Source of the DNA: Gemmatimonadota bacterium
GTDB taxonomy: Bacteria; Gemmatimonadota; Gemmatimonadetes; Longimicrobiales; Gaopeijiaceae
DNA length: 64,000 nt
Assembly (NCBI GenBank): GCA_028873595.1
Contig: JAPPOV010000009.1
Span: forward strand, 23,501-87,500
Direction of reading: 5' to 3'
Below are positions 1-9,334 of the stretch, piece after piece. The notes beneath the pieces are model-generated. The model did not search any database. It was not told where the DNA came from and saw only the letters and a list, made by a program, of their open reading frames with translations. The position numbers were made by a program, and so were the translations under genes. The number at the start of each line of letters is the position of its first letter. Positions within the stretch are counted from its first letter, which is position 1.

Positions 1-1
1 C

Positions 2-1015
2 AACGGAGAGATCGCCCGGACGCTTGCCGATTTCGTGGAAGCCCAGGGTGGGCACCTGCGCGCGAGCGACTTTGCGAACCACACGTCGACATGGGTCGAG
101 CCACTTCGGGTGGACTATCTCGACCACACGTTCATCGTGATGCCACCGAGCACACAGGGACCGGCTCAACTCGCCCTCATGGAGATGTCCAAGCACCACG
201 ACATCCAAGGGATGGGGCACAACAGCTCGGAGTACCTCCACACTCTGATCGAGCTGAAGAAGCTCGCGTTCGCGGACCGAGACCGTTGGGTGGCGGACCC
301 GGACAAAGCAGACGTGCCTGTCGCTCGCCTTCTCGACCCCGTCTATCTCCAGGGTCGCGCAGCCCTCGTCGCCCCCGATGTCGCAGCCGACTCCGTCGGG
401 CCGGGCTTCGGCGACGATCATGCGGCAACCGAGGCCGGCGATCGAAACGACCAGGGTGACACCGTCTACCTGACGGCGGTGGATCAATGGGGGAACGCAG
501 TCAGCTGGATTCAGAGTAACTTCGCAGGGTTCGGATCCGGGCTACTCGAACCGCAGACAGGCATTATCCTCCACAATCGGGGATCGCTCTATACGCTCGA
601 GGACGGTCACCCCAATCAGGTGGCGCCCGACAAGCGTCCGTACCACACCCTGTCGCCGATGATGGCATTGCGATCTGACGGGGGCTTCGCCTTCACGCTC
701 GGCACACCCGGAGGGGACAGCCAGCCGCAGTCGCTCCTGCAGATCACGCACAACATGCTGCTCTTCGGCATGACGCCACAGGAAGCGATCGAGGCACCGC
801 GGTTCCGTTCCATGTCGGGTGTTCGCGTCTCGATCGAGGATCGCGTGTCGAGAGGTACGCTCGAGGGTCTCGTCTCACGAGGGCATCAACTGAGCGTGAT
901 CCCCGGCTGGACGGCGACATTCGGTGGGGCACAGATGATCGTTTGGGACCCCGAAAACGGCGTCTTGACCGCAGCGGCCGATCCCCGCCGGGAAGCGTAC
1001 GCGCTGGCGTACTGA
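2..1015 (+). CDS. Gamma-glutamyltransferase family protein, C-terminal part (5' end outside window)
   Basis: The reading frame is open from base 2, so the gene begins left of the window and only the last ~337 residues are present. They cover the end of the large subunit and the whole small subunit of an Ntn-hydrolase gamma-glutamyltransferase. The autocatalytic nucleophile is probably the Thr encoded at 461-463, in the context GDTVYLTAVD, which lines up with TTHxSVVD of the family. A later GTPGGDSQPQ loop is of the type found in YwrD-like members rather than classical glutathione hydrolases, so substrate is uncertain (glutathione, gamma-glutamyl peptides or an acyl amide). A secretion signal cannot be assessed because the N-terminus is missing. 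Confidence 0.88.
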   Translation, partial: NGEIARTLADFVEAQGGHLRASDFANHTSTWVEPLRVDYLDHTFIVMPPSTQGPAQLALMEMSKHHDIQGMGHNSSEYLHTLIELKKLAFADRDRWVADPDKADVPVARLLDPVYLQGRAALVAPDVAADSVGPGFGDDHAATEAGDRNDQGDTVYLTAVDQWGNAVSWIQSNFAGFGSGLLEPQTGIILHNRGSLYTLEDGHPNQVAPDKRPYHTLSPMMALRSDGGFAFTLGTPGGDSQPQSLLQITHNMLLFGMTPQEAIEAPRFRSMSGVRVSIEDRVSRGTLEGLVSRGHQLSVIPGWTATFGGAQMIVWDPENGVLTAAADPRREAYALAY

Positions 1016-1032
1016 CGGGCCCCTTTGCTCTC

Positions 1033-1398
1033 ATGAAGATATTCCTTGCGCTCGGGGCAATCTTCGCGGCACTCGGGGTCGTATTCGGGGCCTTCGGAGC
1101 CCACGCCCTGCGTTCGACTCTGTCTCCCGACGATCTCGCGACGTTCGAGACCGGCGTACGCTACCAGATGTATCACGCGCTCGGGCTGATCGCCGTCGCG
1201 TGGGCGACGACACAGTGGGAGTCGACCACGGTCACCCTGGCCGGGTGGGCGTTCGTGGTCGGTATTCTGATTTTCGCAGGCAGCCTGTACCTCCTCGTGC
1301 TCTCTGGTCAGCGCTGGCTCGGAGCGATCACACCCATCGGTGGCGTAGCCCTGATTGCTGGTTGGATCCTGCTTGCCTGGAGTGCCTGGAGGGCGTGA
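1033..1398 (+). CDS. DUF423 small integral membrane protein
   Basis: This 121-residue protein starts at the ATG at 1033; an in-frame extension upstream lacks family character. It has the DUF423 (YgdD-like) signature: an N-terminal hydrophobic helix leading into GAFGAHAL, then YQMYHALGL, and further hydrophobic segments, about four membrane helices in total. The family is widespread and its function is unknown. The stop codon overlaps a possible GTG start of the sirtuin gene (GTGA at 1395-1398), so the two are probably co-transcribed. Confidence 0.88.
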   Translation: MKIFLALGAIFAALGVVFGAFGAHALRSTLSPDDLATFETGVRYQMYHALGLIAVAWATTQWESTTVTLAGWAFVVGILIFAGSLYLLVLSGQRWLGAITPIGGVALIAGWILLAWSAWRA

Positions 1399-1406
1399 CC
1401 GACCCA

Positions 1407-2171
1407 ATGCCCGAGCTCGTCCAGCAGGCGAGCGCGATGCTCGAGAACGCTCAGCGGATCCTCGTCCTCACAGGTGCCGGAGTGTCCGCCGAGTCTGGTG
1501 TACCCACGTTTCGTAGCGAGGGTGGGCTGTGGCGATCCTACCGACCTCAAGAGTTGGCCACGCCCGAGGCCTTTCAACGTGATCCAGCCCTGGTATGGGA
1601 ATGGTATCAGTGGCGTCGTGGGCTCATCGCCGAGTGTGCACCCAACCCTGGCCACCACGCGCTCGCCCGATTGGCGCTGCGTCGCGACGGCATCACACTC
1701 GTGACCCAGAACGTCGACGGCCTGCATCACAGGGCCGCCCGTGACGCAGCAGATTCCCTGGGCGTCATGAATCCTGAGCCCGCGTTTCCACTCGAGGTTC
1801 ACGGAGCCCTTCATCGCGACCGCTGCTCGGGCTGCGGGCGACGCACAGCCGCCTGCACCGAAGGTGATTCCGGCCCGCCCGACTGTACTGACTGCGGCGC
1901 GCCTCTGCGGCCCGATGTCGTCTGGTTCGGAGAGTCCCTTGATCCGCGTGTGATTGGAGCCGCTCAGGAAGCCGCGCTGCATGCGGATGTGTGCCTTGTG
2001 GCCGGCACGAGTGCTCTGGTCTATCCGGCCGCAGGGCTCCCCGAGATTACGCGCCAGTCCGACGGAGTCGTCATCGAGGTCAACCTGGCCCCGACGCCAC
2101 TCACGGCTTCGGCGACCCTATCACTCCGGGGCCCGACAGGCGAAGTCCTTCCGATGATCGTGGGGAGCTGA
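1407..2171 (+). CDS. cobB: NAD-dependent protein deacylase, sirtuin (CobB/SIRT5-like)
   Basis: A 254-residue Sir2 family enzyme that removes acyl groups from lysine using NAD. Seen: the NAD-binding GAGVSAESGVPTFR at residues 23-36, TQNVDG at 100-105, the catalytic His132 in EVHGALH, and a zinc site made of two CxxC pairs (C140/C143, C160/C163). Y67 and R70 (YQWR) match the Tyr-x-x-Arg pair that in class III sirtuins such as SIRT5 and E. coli CobB binds succinyl or malonyl groups, so desuccinylase activity is likely in addition to deacetylation. The start is ATG 1407 or an in-frame GTG at 1395 that overlaps the DUF423 stop. Confidence 0.9.
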   Translation: MPELVQQASAMLENAQRILVLTGAGVSAESGVPTFRSEGGLWRSYRPQELATPEAFQRDPALVWEWYQWRRGLIAECAPNPGHHALARLALRRDGITLVTQNVDGLHHRAARDAADSLGVMNPEPAFPLEVHGALHRDRCSGCGRRTAACTEGDSGPPDCTDCGAPLRPDVVWFGESLDPRVIGAAQEAALHADVCLVAGTSALVYPAAGLPEITRQSDGVVIEVNLAPTPLTASATLSLRGPTGEVLPMIVGS

Positions 2172-2192
2172 GGCCCGGTGAGGTAACGGGCC
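2172..2192. terminator. Possible hairpin between convergent genes
   Basis: A six-base stem GGCCCG/CGGGCC with a nine-base loop sits immediately after the sirtuin stop and before the convergent PLP-lyase stop. There is no clear T run, so termination is inferred mainly from its position. Confidence 0.35.
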
Positions 2193-2205
2193 CCTCCCGC
2201 AGTGC

Positions 2206-3198
2206 TCAGGAGGCTCCGAGGATTTCCACGAGCGTGTCGCCACCCACATTTCCGCCCGAAACGACGACCACGACCGCGCCACCGTCTCTCGGCGCCATCC
2301 AAAGACCTTGGAGCAGCGCCGCGAGTGCGACCGCTCCACCGCCTTCGACGACCATTCGGAGTCGGGTGACAGCGAACCTCATCGCCTCTGCGATCTGCTC
2401 CTCACTGACGGACACGTGCTCATGCACGCGATCGCGCACCATGTCGAAGGAGTACCGGTTGTCGAGCCCGATCCCCCCGGCCAACGCATTCGCCAGGGTC
2501 TCTTCCTCGGGCCGTTCGACGGGATGACCGGCCCGCACGCTCGCCAGCATCACCGCGGCACGGTCCGCCGAAACGCCGACCACAGATGACTCGACCTCCC
2601 GTTCCGCGAGTGCCCCCGCGATACCAGCGACCAAGCCGCCGCCTGAGAGCGGGACGAGCACGGCCGCCAGGGGGCGTTCGCCCATCTGGTCGGCAATCTC
2701 GAGGCCGATGGTCCCCTGGCCTGCGATCACCCACGGATCGTCATAGGCCGACACATACACGCTCCCGGACCGTTCGGCTGCAGCGATGGCCGCAGCTTCG
2801 GACTCGTCGAACGTATCTCCGCAAAGAACCGCTTCGGCGCCACCGGCCCGGATCCCCTCCAGCTTCACAGGGTCGACCCAACGGGGCACGAAGACCCTCG
2901 CAGCGATGCCTGCACGGCCTGCCACGTACGACACAGCCCGCCCGTGATTGCCGCTCGAACACGCGACGATACCGGCCGAGCGCTCCTCCTCCGACAACGA
3001 CTCCAGCCGAGCAGCCGCACCCCGGACCTTGAACGAGCCGGTGACCTGCAGGCACTCCGCTTTGAGCAGAACCTCACGCCCGACCCGTTCACTGAGTTCG
3101 GGCGCAGGAAGCAATGGCGTCTCTCGCGCGTGCCGCTCGACTCGTGCGCGCATGTCGCCACTGCCCGGGAGAACACCCGGTCCTGATGAATGGGTCAC
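2206..3198 (-). CDS. Fold-type II PLP enzyme, threonine/serine dehydratase-like
   Basis: A 330-residue beta-replacing/eliminating PLP enzyme. The PLP lysine is K57 in GSFKVRGA, the cofactor-binding SGNHG lies at 82-86, and a glycine-rich phosphate loop SGGGLVAG occurs near residue 190. The C-terminal VEGGGAVALAAL is typical of catabolic threonine ammonia-lyases and serine racemases. It has no C-terminal ACT regulatory domain, so it is unlike biosynthetic IlvA. Likely reaction: threonine or serine to 2-oxoacid and ammonia. An internal ATG at 3153 is an alternative start because homology begins around MRARVERHARETPL. Confidence 0.85.
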   Translation of the reverse strand: MTHSSGPGVLPGSGDMRARVERHARETPLLPAPELSERVGREVLLKAECLQVTGSFKVRGAAARLESLSEEERSAGIVACSSGNHGRAVSYVAGRAGIAARVFVPRWVDPVKLEGIRAGGAEAVLCGDTFDESEAAAIAAAERSGSVYVSAYDDPWVIAGQGTIGLEIADQMGERPLAAVLVPLSGGGLVAGIAGALAEREVESSVVGVSADRAAVMLASVRAGHPVERPEEETLANALAGGIGLDNRYSFDMVRDRVHEHVSVSEEQIAEAMRFAVTRLRMVVEGGGAVALAALLQGLWMAPRDGGAVVVVVSGGNVGGDTLVEILGAS

Positions 3199-3229
3199 GT
3201 CGATCCCGTCACGCTGATCTTCGGACGCC

Positions 3230-5152
3230 CTAGAAGACGACTCGCGGCCGTTCTTTCAGCTCCGTGATCCACAAGCCCGAGTTCAGATCGGACGAATAGA
3301 TCCGCCCTTTGAAGATCTGGGCGCCCCATGCCATCGGCCAATTCGGCGTCGTGGTCTGATCGTCCGTCGTCAGGATCGTCGCGATCTCGCGGCCCTGCTT
3401 GTAGAGGTCACCTCTGAGTTCCCCGGAGATATCCACGACTCTGAGGCCGGCCTGATAGTATCCGACGTACATCTTGTCGTCCTCGATCCAGACATTGTGC
3501 GCCCCGGCCTCCGGCACCTCGTACTTCGCGACTTCGACGGGATTTTCGATGTCACTCACGTCCAGGACATGAATGTACCCCCGCGCGTGGATCGCCTCGT
3601 TGGCATCCCATCCGGCCGGAAAGATCTCATCTCCCACGAATAGGTACTTTCCGTAACGCCATGCTACGTGAGTATTTCCGATCGGATACTTAAACTGACT
3701 TACGAAGGTCGGCGTGGTTGGCGTGCCGCCATGCGTGCCCGCTCCGACATCGAGGATGACCGCACCGTCATCCCAGTACGAGACGTACGCGTATCCGTCC
3801 TGAACGATGACATCATGCAGAGATCTCTGCTGGTGATCGATGCCCCACCGACCCACCTCGTGGGCAGCCTCAGGGTTCGAGATATCAATCACATGCACGG
3901 CCCGCGTGCCATTATGGACGGCATACACAAGCTCATGCTCCTCGGAGATCCAGACGTTGTGGACCCCACCCGTCACGGTTTCCGTGTACTCGGAGAGGAT
4001 CGTGGGGTGTGCCGGCGTGCTCAGGTCCAGAAAGACCATACCGTTGCGCCGACTCGAAGCGCCCTCGCGCGTCACGATACCCAGACGATTGTTGGGGTGG
4101 ATCTTCACGTCGTTGATACGACGGGCGTCCAGCTGTAGTGAGTCGGTCAGAACCGGATTGGCCGGGTCGGTGACATCCCACACCTTCATCCAGTCCCACA
4201 TGAACGTCCCGATGTAGGCGTAATCACGTCCGTCCACGCCTTCGAACACCCAGACATCCCCGGAATGGTGCTCCGCGATACCACCCCGACCCACCTGGAT
4301 CAATTCAGCGTCGGCGCCGCGAGCCTCCACAACGACCACGCCGCTCACGACGTCGCGTTCCCCCATTCGTGCCGTCACGCGGTATGTCCCCGGCTCTTCC
4401 GCGACGAAGACCCCTTCCCCACCCTCGTCTTCGATCTGGGCCCCTATTCCACTGAGCGACCATTCAGGAAAAGCCCGAACTCTGCCTCCCGAAGCCGTTT
4501 CGGCCGTCGCGGAAAAGCGGATCACGTCCCCTGTGCGCACACGAGACTCCATCGGATCGAGTGCATACGATACTCCGGGGTCCGCTCGGACCTGAAGGGT
4601 CGTGCTCGTCTGCACTCCGGCTCCGGAGACAGTGACAGTCACCGAGCCCTCCGTTCGGGCGAAGACGAGTCCCGCCGCGTCCACCGCGGCCACCGCGGGA
4701 TCTGAACTGGACCAGATGAGTTCAGGATCCTCAACTGGCTCCCCGAGCCGGTTGAAGGCCGACACGCGCACCGGAACGACCTGGCCAGCGTACGGAGTCC
4801 CCGTCCCGACCACGGCGCGAAGCTCCGCGGGCGGAAGTGCGCGTATGACCACCGAAACGGATGTGGGCTGACCCTCCACGACAGCCGTGATACGCGCCAT
4901 ACCCGGATTCAACGCGGTGACGACGCCATCCTGATCCACAGTGGCGAGCTCAGGGGTCGACGCGATCCACCGCACGAAGGCGTCCTCGAGGATGCGCCCC
5001 GCGCCATCACGCGCGGTGACGGTGAGTTGTGCTGTACCGGTTACCTCGATTTCGGCCCGTTCAGGCGAGATCGCAACCTGCGCGGGCTGCGCTTGAGTGG
5101 GCACAACCTGCAAAGCGGCGGCGAGAACGAGCGTTGTTGCAAGACCGGTCAT
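3230..5152 (-). CDS. Secreted Big2 (Ig-like) and LVIVD-repeat protein
   Basis: A 640-residue secreted protein with a signal peptide in the first ~21 residues (cleavage near TQA-Q). Residues ~25-105 and ~108-185 look like bacterial Ig-like group 2 domains (patterns such as A-TVDQDGVVTALNPG and AAVDAAGLVFA). A third beta domain runs to ~270, and from ~285 to the end there are LVIVD-type repeats (HNVWI, VHVIDISNP, YAYVSYWDDG, IHVLDVSDIENP) expected to form a beta-propeller. Such proteins are cell-surface or periplasmic and of unknown biochemical role; I see no catalytic motif. Confidence 0.8.
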   Translation of the reverse strand: MTGLATTLVLAAALQVVPTQAQPAQVAISPERAEIEVTGTAQLTVTARDGAGRILEDAFVRWIASTPELATVDQDGVVTALNPGMARITAVVEGQPTSVSVVIRALPPAELRAVVGTGTPYAGQVVPVRVSAFNRLGEPVEDPELIWSSSDPAVAAVDAAGLVFARTEGSVTVTVSGAGVQTSTTLQVRADPGVSYALDPMESRVRTGDVIRFSATAETASGGRVRAFPEWSLSGIGAQIEDEGGEGVFVAEEPGTYRVTARMGERDVVSGVVVVEARGADAELIQVGRGGIAEHHSGDVWVFEGVDGRDYAYIGTFMWDWMKVWDVTDPANPVLTDSLQLDARRINDVKIHPNNRLGIVTREGASSRRNGMVFLDLSTPAHPTILSEYTETVTGGVHNVWISEEHELVYAVHNGTRAVHVIDISNPEAAHEVGRWGIDHQQRSLHDVIVQDGYAYVSYWDDGAVILDVGAGTHGGTPTTPTFVSQFKYPIGNTHVAWRYGKYLFVGDEIFPAGWDANEAIHARGYIHVLDVSDIENPVEVAKYEVPEAGAHNVWIEDDKMYVGYYQAGLRVVDISGELRGDLYKQGREIATILTTDDQTTTPNWPMAWGAQIFKGRIYSSDLNSGLWITELKERPRVVF

Positions 5153-5206
5153 CTCGGGGTCTCCAGGAGAGTCGAGTCGGGTAGAACGTGGGGCGGGAGT
5201 GCGCGA

Positions 5207-6205
5207 TCAGCGTATGGCCGACCGCGCCAACTCACCCTCGGCGGCCATGTAGCCGAACGCGGACCATTGATTTCGGCCAGTGAGAATACGCTCCCACACC
5301 TGGTGAGCATCGGCCATCCGGCCATTCAACATGTGCCATACACCGAGGCCGTACGCGGTGGTCGTGCTCTGGAGGGTGGCTGCGTCACCACTGGGGCCCA
5401 CAAGGTCCTCCACAGTGCGCTCTCCCTTGAAGAGCATCAGCAGGTTCAAGTACCCGGTGGACTCAATGATCTCCATATCCTCGGAGATTTGGCCAAGGAC
5501 CTCCAGAGCTTCATCCTCCATCCCCAGGCGCATCAGCGTCATGTACAGCCAGTACGAGGTCGCAACCACGGAATCCGGGTGCACTGAGACCTCCAGACAC
5601 CTCCGCTGCGCCCCGAGAGCGGCCTCGAGATCCCCCTGTACGTAGTGGGCCAGCGCACGGTGGTACCAGATGTTGAACTGCAACGTGCTGGTCGGGATGT
5701 TCATGGCGTTCGGAAGGCCGTCGGGCTCGACCTCGTCAGGGAGGCCTGCGGTCAACTCCGCGGCTCGCTCGAAGTCGGCAATGGCCTTTTCGGGCTCGCG
5801 GACCGAGAGATAGCGATGCCCACGATGCCGGTATAGCCGAGCATCTTCCGGATGAAGATCGATGGCATCCGAGTAGATCTCGATCGCCTCGCGATACCGT
5901 CCGAGATAGGCGGTCCTCCGCCCCATCCAGATCAGAGCCTCGACGTCCTCGGGCGCAGCCGCAAGCGCCTCCTCGGCCTCCTCGTACCGTGCCATATATA
6001 CGGCGCGCACCTCTTCGGACTGCTCCGGGGGCATCAGGGTGTCACCCAGGAACGAGATGGCCTCCGCCCCGGGCGGAAGCGGCCTGCTCGTCATCTCTGC
6101 CGGGCTGCCGGCTTCCTGACCGGAGTCCGGTGAGCATGCAACCAGGAGCATTGCCATGGTGGACAGGATCCGCCGGTTCAGGATGGGTCGACGACGTGTG
6201 TTCAT
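5207..6205 (-). CDS. TPR-repeat lipoprotein
   Basis: A 332-residue protein with a basic N-terminus and a lipobox ending LLVAC (Cys24), so probably lipid-anchored. From about residue 75 onward it has helical repeats of TPR type (EALIWMGRRTAYLGRYREAIEIYSDAIDLHPED is the clearest region, in two overlapping units). It lies 54 bases downstream of the convergently oriented neighbour set and is transcribed in the same direction as the Big2/LVIVD gene, so the pair may be co-transcribed. Function unknown; a protein-interaction scaffold is inferred only from the repeats. Confidence 0.75.
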   Translation of the reverse strand: MNTRRRPILNRRILSTMAMLLVACSPDSGQEAGSPAEMTSRPLPPGAEAISFLGDTLMPPEQSEEVRAVYMARYEEAEEALAAAPEDVEALIWMGRRTAYLGRYREAIEIYSDAIDLHPEDARLYRHRGHRYLSVREPEKAIADFERAAELTAGLPDEVEPDGLPNAMNIPTSTLQFNIWYHRALAHYVQGDLEAALGAQRRCLEVSVHPDSVVATSYWLYMTLMRLGMEDEALEVLGQISEDMEIIESTGYLNLLMLFKGERTVEDLVGPSGDAATLQSTTTAYGLGVWHMLNGRMADAHQVWERILTGRNQWSAFGYMAAEGELARSAIR

Positions 6206-6343
6206 GCGTGCCCTGCTGTCTGCGGTCGCGTGCTCGAAAGGAGACGGGAATTGACGTCGTACTCGTCGCTACGGCAACATGGTTGGCTACACTCACGGCC
6301 TCCGGTACGTTGGCGCACCCCCTGTGATCCGCCGAACCGCTGC

Positions 6344-7195
6344 ATGACCGTGGTTACCTGCCGACCGAATCGAGTGGCCTTCGCCGCGCTCTGCTTCTCG
6401 CTCTTCTTCTCGCCCCAATCCGCTCGGGCACAGGCGATGGAGCGCGACACGGTTGACGTCTTCTTTCTCGGGAACAGTTACGTCTACTACAACAACCTCG
6501 CGGACCAGCTGGCACGTATCTCAGAATCGCTGCCCGGCCCCGTCCTGCGAACGTCTCACCACCTTCATGGCGGGTATTCGCTGAGGCGCCACCTCGAGGA
6601 CGGGCACCTGCCCAGCGTGCTGGAGGCGAGTGGCCCGGACGGGGAGAACTGGGACGTCGTCATCGTCCAGGAACAGAGTCGCCTCGGAGTGCCGTACGCC
6701 GATGAGGAGGCGGGCGTCCTTGGAGACCCCACATCATTTCTGCAGAGTGTCGCCGAGGTGGGGGACATCGTCTCGGAGAACGGCGCAGCGATGCTTCTTT
6801 ACATGACGTGGGCGAAGGAAGCGTTCCCGGATCAGACCGCCGCACTCGCGCGGGCGTACACCGAGGCGGGGGTGCAGAACGACGCCGCGGTCGCACCCGT
6901 CGGGCTCGCATGGGATCACGTACGCTCAGAGCGGCCGGACATTCTCCTCTTCCACCCCGACGGATCTCACCCGTCTCCCGCCGGCACGTACCTCGCCGCG
7001 TGCATCTTCTACGCTGAGCTCACGGGCCAGCCACCTTTAGGTGCTTCGGTCGAGCTATATGGTTTCGAGATGCAAACTCCGGGGGTTATCGTCAGTGATG
7101 ACCCGATCCCGCTTGTTCGACTCGATCCCGAAATGGCTACCTATATTCAGGATGTCGCTTGGCAGCTGACACGGCGCAGCCCTCCCCAGGGATAG
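6344..7195 (+). CDS. Secreted SGNH/DUF4886-like hydrolase
   Basis: A 283-residue protein starting at ATG 6344, chosen because a signal peptide (hydrophobic core AALCFSLFFS, cleavage near ARAQA) follows directly; the open frame begins earlier at 6230 without family character. The mature part opens with VDVFFLGNSYVYYNNL, where the Ser after GN is the expected nucleophile of SGNH hydrolases, and ends with a block containing DGSHPSPAGTYLAAC, which supplies the Asp/His pair. This matches DUF4886-like esterase folds. Substrate unknown. It is divergent from the TPR lipoprotein, with promoters for both expected in 6206-6343. Confidence 0.72.
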   Translation: MTVVTCRPNRVAFAALCFSLFFSPQSARAQAMERDTVDVFFLGNSYVYYNNLADQLARISESLPGPVLRTSHHLHGGYSLRRHLEDGHLPSVLEASGPDGENWDVVIVQEQSRLGVPYADEEAGVLGDPTSFLQSVAEVGDIVSENGAAMLLYMTWAKEAFPDQTAALARAYTEAGVQNDAAVAPVGLAWDHVRSERPDILLFHPDGSHPSPAGTYLAACIFYAELTGQPPLGASVELYGFEMQTPGVIVSDDPIPLVRLDPEMATYIQDVAWQLTRRSPPQG

Positions 7196-7366
7196 CGGAT
7201 TTGGTTTGCGCAGTTGTCCCATCCAACGATCCCTACTCAGCGAGGAGCACCACCGAGAGGCGTTGTCTCTCCGAACCACTGAGTAAGTTGGCACAACGAA
7301 CTCGACCGAAGCAGGACCTAACCACCCCAAAGCCACAAAGCCTTGAGGGACCCCACGCTTTTGAAG

Positions 7367-7440
<74 letters not shown>

Positions 7441-7807
7441 GACGACTAGTTTCACGATTCGCTAAAATGACCAGCCACGATTAAGTATCCAGACGTTGAA
7501 TACAATCCATCTACCTACGGCTCGAGCAAGATCATCAAACGCACTGGGGATGTCACTGGGAATTGGGAATGATCAACACGCTAACACGCACGCCCGATAG
7601 CACCGCGCGGCGTGTCGCACTCATTCAAACTGGCGAGCTGTTTTGCCGACAGTGAAACCTTCCTGATCGTAGGTCCTTGCCGTAGGTGCGCTACTTGCCG
7701 ACAACCAGCTGCCGACCGACCGAGGCATTGACTCTATGTTGAGTACCTGTGCCCGGAGGTCCCTCTTAGGCGCCACCGGCTTGAAACGGTATACCGCTAG
7801 AGTCGCC
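7441..7807. other. Intergenic stretch with no recognised gene
   Basis: Between the tRNA-Arg and the cohesin-like lipoprotein I see no convincing gene on either strand. Composition is noticeably richer in A/T than the preceding genes, and this character continues into the following block. It should hold the promoter of the cohesin/dockerin operon and of the tRNA, but no clear -35/-10 pair could be defended. Confidence 0.5.
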
Positions 7808-9325
7808 ATGTGCGACCTCGCAGAGAGAGCCGCTTCGAAGCGCCCCTTTTTAGTGGTCCGACGTCCTCATTTGGGAGTTCTATCCTCACTTTTGGTCGCC
7901 CTCGCATGCGGGGGTAGCAGCCCTTCAGAGCCAGGGGCGCCTCCGGTGAAGCCTACTCCTCCCAGCCTTGCACTAAGCTCAGTGCCCCGCTTCACCAATT
8001 TGTTGACCTTCCCCCTGTCCGGGACCACCCAACCATACGCCTCAGTGTCAGTATCAGGCGGGACCGGGCAAGCCACGGCTAGCGCGAACTCATCTGGGGC
8101 ATTCACAGCAACAGTGCCCTTGCTAGAGAACCAAGGGAACTCACTTACCGTTGTGGCCACCGGACCTACAGGTCTGGCGAGTCAGCCCCTCCAAGTTTCC
8201 CTAACGCACGACAACCTGACTCCCTCGGTGAGTATTCACGAGCCCATCGACTCACATTTCGATTCTGACGGTGACTCCCGAGTCAACATCTCGTTTTCGT
8301 TCTCCGACAGTATCAGCGGAGTTAAGGCGATGGTGGTGGTGAATGATCGCGATATCGGAGCGGGTGTTCCCGGTGCAGGAAAGGCAGCGGGAGCAAACAT
8401 TTTGTCAGCCACTGCGGGGACGTTGGTGGTGGGATTGGACTCCGTGGCTTTCAACACTGGCCTGGATCACGAATTCCCCATAGGAACCAACACCCTAATC
8501 GTCAGCGTCGCCGACTCAGCTGGGAATGTTGCAGCGGACACAACCGCATTCGAGGTCTTCGGCACGGCTCCCTCCTTCTCTATAACTCAGCCGACTGATG
8601 GGCAAATCATGGCTTCATCAGATTTTTCAGTGGCTATCGACTTCAGTGATATCGGAGGGACGATTCATCCCAGCGGCCTCATTCTATCTGCTGACAAGCC
8701 GCTGGTTGGGGTACTCAAACAGGACGGCTCGAGTTCAAGCACCATAGCCGCCGATGAGACGCTAACCAGCCTTTTTGAGGTATCGGATTCATCGGCCACC
8801 TTTGTTAACGAGGGCGATCGTCTGTTTCCAGGCGGAGAGGTTGTTCTGACTGGCTACGCCGAGGACGCTGGCGGAAATCTATCCGCCATCTCAACAGTTG
8901 CAGTGACCTTCCCAGCGCCGGCCCATGCCTTGATGGTGGTCAACACAACTGCGGGTGCCGGGGTTACAGGACATCCGATTCCGGTAGGCTTATCAAACTT
9001 CACGGATCTGGGAGGAGCTCAGTTTACCCTCAACTATGATCCCACGGTGGTTACAGTGGACTCTATAACTTCGGTCGGCCGCGCCCCACAAAACCCATTC
9101 TACGAGATCTCTGAAGATGGCACAGCCGAAATTCTCTTGGTGGATTTGGGTGGCGACCCCATACCAACAGGAAGCGGCGTTGTGGTGAACCTCCACGCAT
9201 CCATCGACTCTGGGTCACCGGCTCAGATCGTAGCTTTAACGATCACTGATGTAGAGATCGCAAACTCGACAGGGATCCCTCTGGATGTCTCTGTCCGGGA
9301 TGGCTCCTTGTCTATTCAACGGTAA
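7808..9325 (+). CDS. Cohesin-like domain lipoprotein
   Basis: About 505 residues from ATG 7808. Other possible starts are ATG 7736 (better Shine-Dalgarno, but a very long leader) and GTG 7853 (ideal leader length). A lipobox VALAC follows RRPHLGVLSSLL, so the product is probably a lipoprotein. After a Pro/Ser linker come Ig-like beta domains (one near residues 60-125 resembling Big_6, others to ~365). The last ~130 residues look like a type I cohesin: FTDLGGAQFTLNYDPTVVTV followed by a glycine-rich strand set and an ALTITDVEIANS segment. The next gene encodes a dockerin-bearing protease, which suggests a receptor/ligand pair. No intergenic terminator separates them (stop 9323-9325, next start 9335). 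Codon use is more A/T-rich than in the flanking operons. Confidence 0.75.
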   Translation: MCDLAERAASKRPFLVVRRPHLGVLSSLLVALACGGSSPSEPGAPPVKPTPPSLALSSVPRFTNLLTFPLSGTTQPYASVSVSGGTGQATASANSSGAFTATVPLLENQGNSLTVVATGPTGLASQPLQVSLTHDNLTPSVSIHEPIDSHFDSDGDSRVNISFSFSDSISGVKAMVVVNDRDIGAGVPGAGKAAGANILSATAGTLVVGLDSVAFNTGLDHEFPIGTNTLIVSVADSAGNVAADTTAFEVFGTAPSFSITQPTDGQIMASSDFSVAIDFSDIGGTIHPSGLILSADKPLVGVLKQDGSSSSTIAADETLTSLFEVSDSSATFVNEGDRLFPGGEVVLTGYAEDAGGNLSAISTVAVTFPAPAHALMVVNTTAGAGVTGHPIPVGLSNFTDLGGAQFTLNYDPTVVTVDSITSVGRAPQNPFYEISEDGTAEILLVDLGGDPIPTGSGVVVNLHASIDSGSPAQIVALTITDVEIANSTGIPLDVSVRDGSLSIQR

Positions 9326-9334
9326 TTGAGCGCT

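Noticed and set aside
6230..6343. Longer start of the SGNH-like protein
   Set aside because: The added 38 residues precede a complete signal peptide and show no conserved character.
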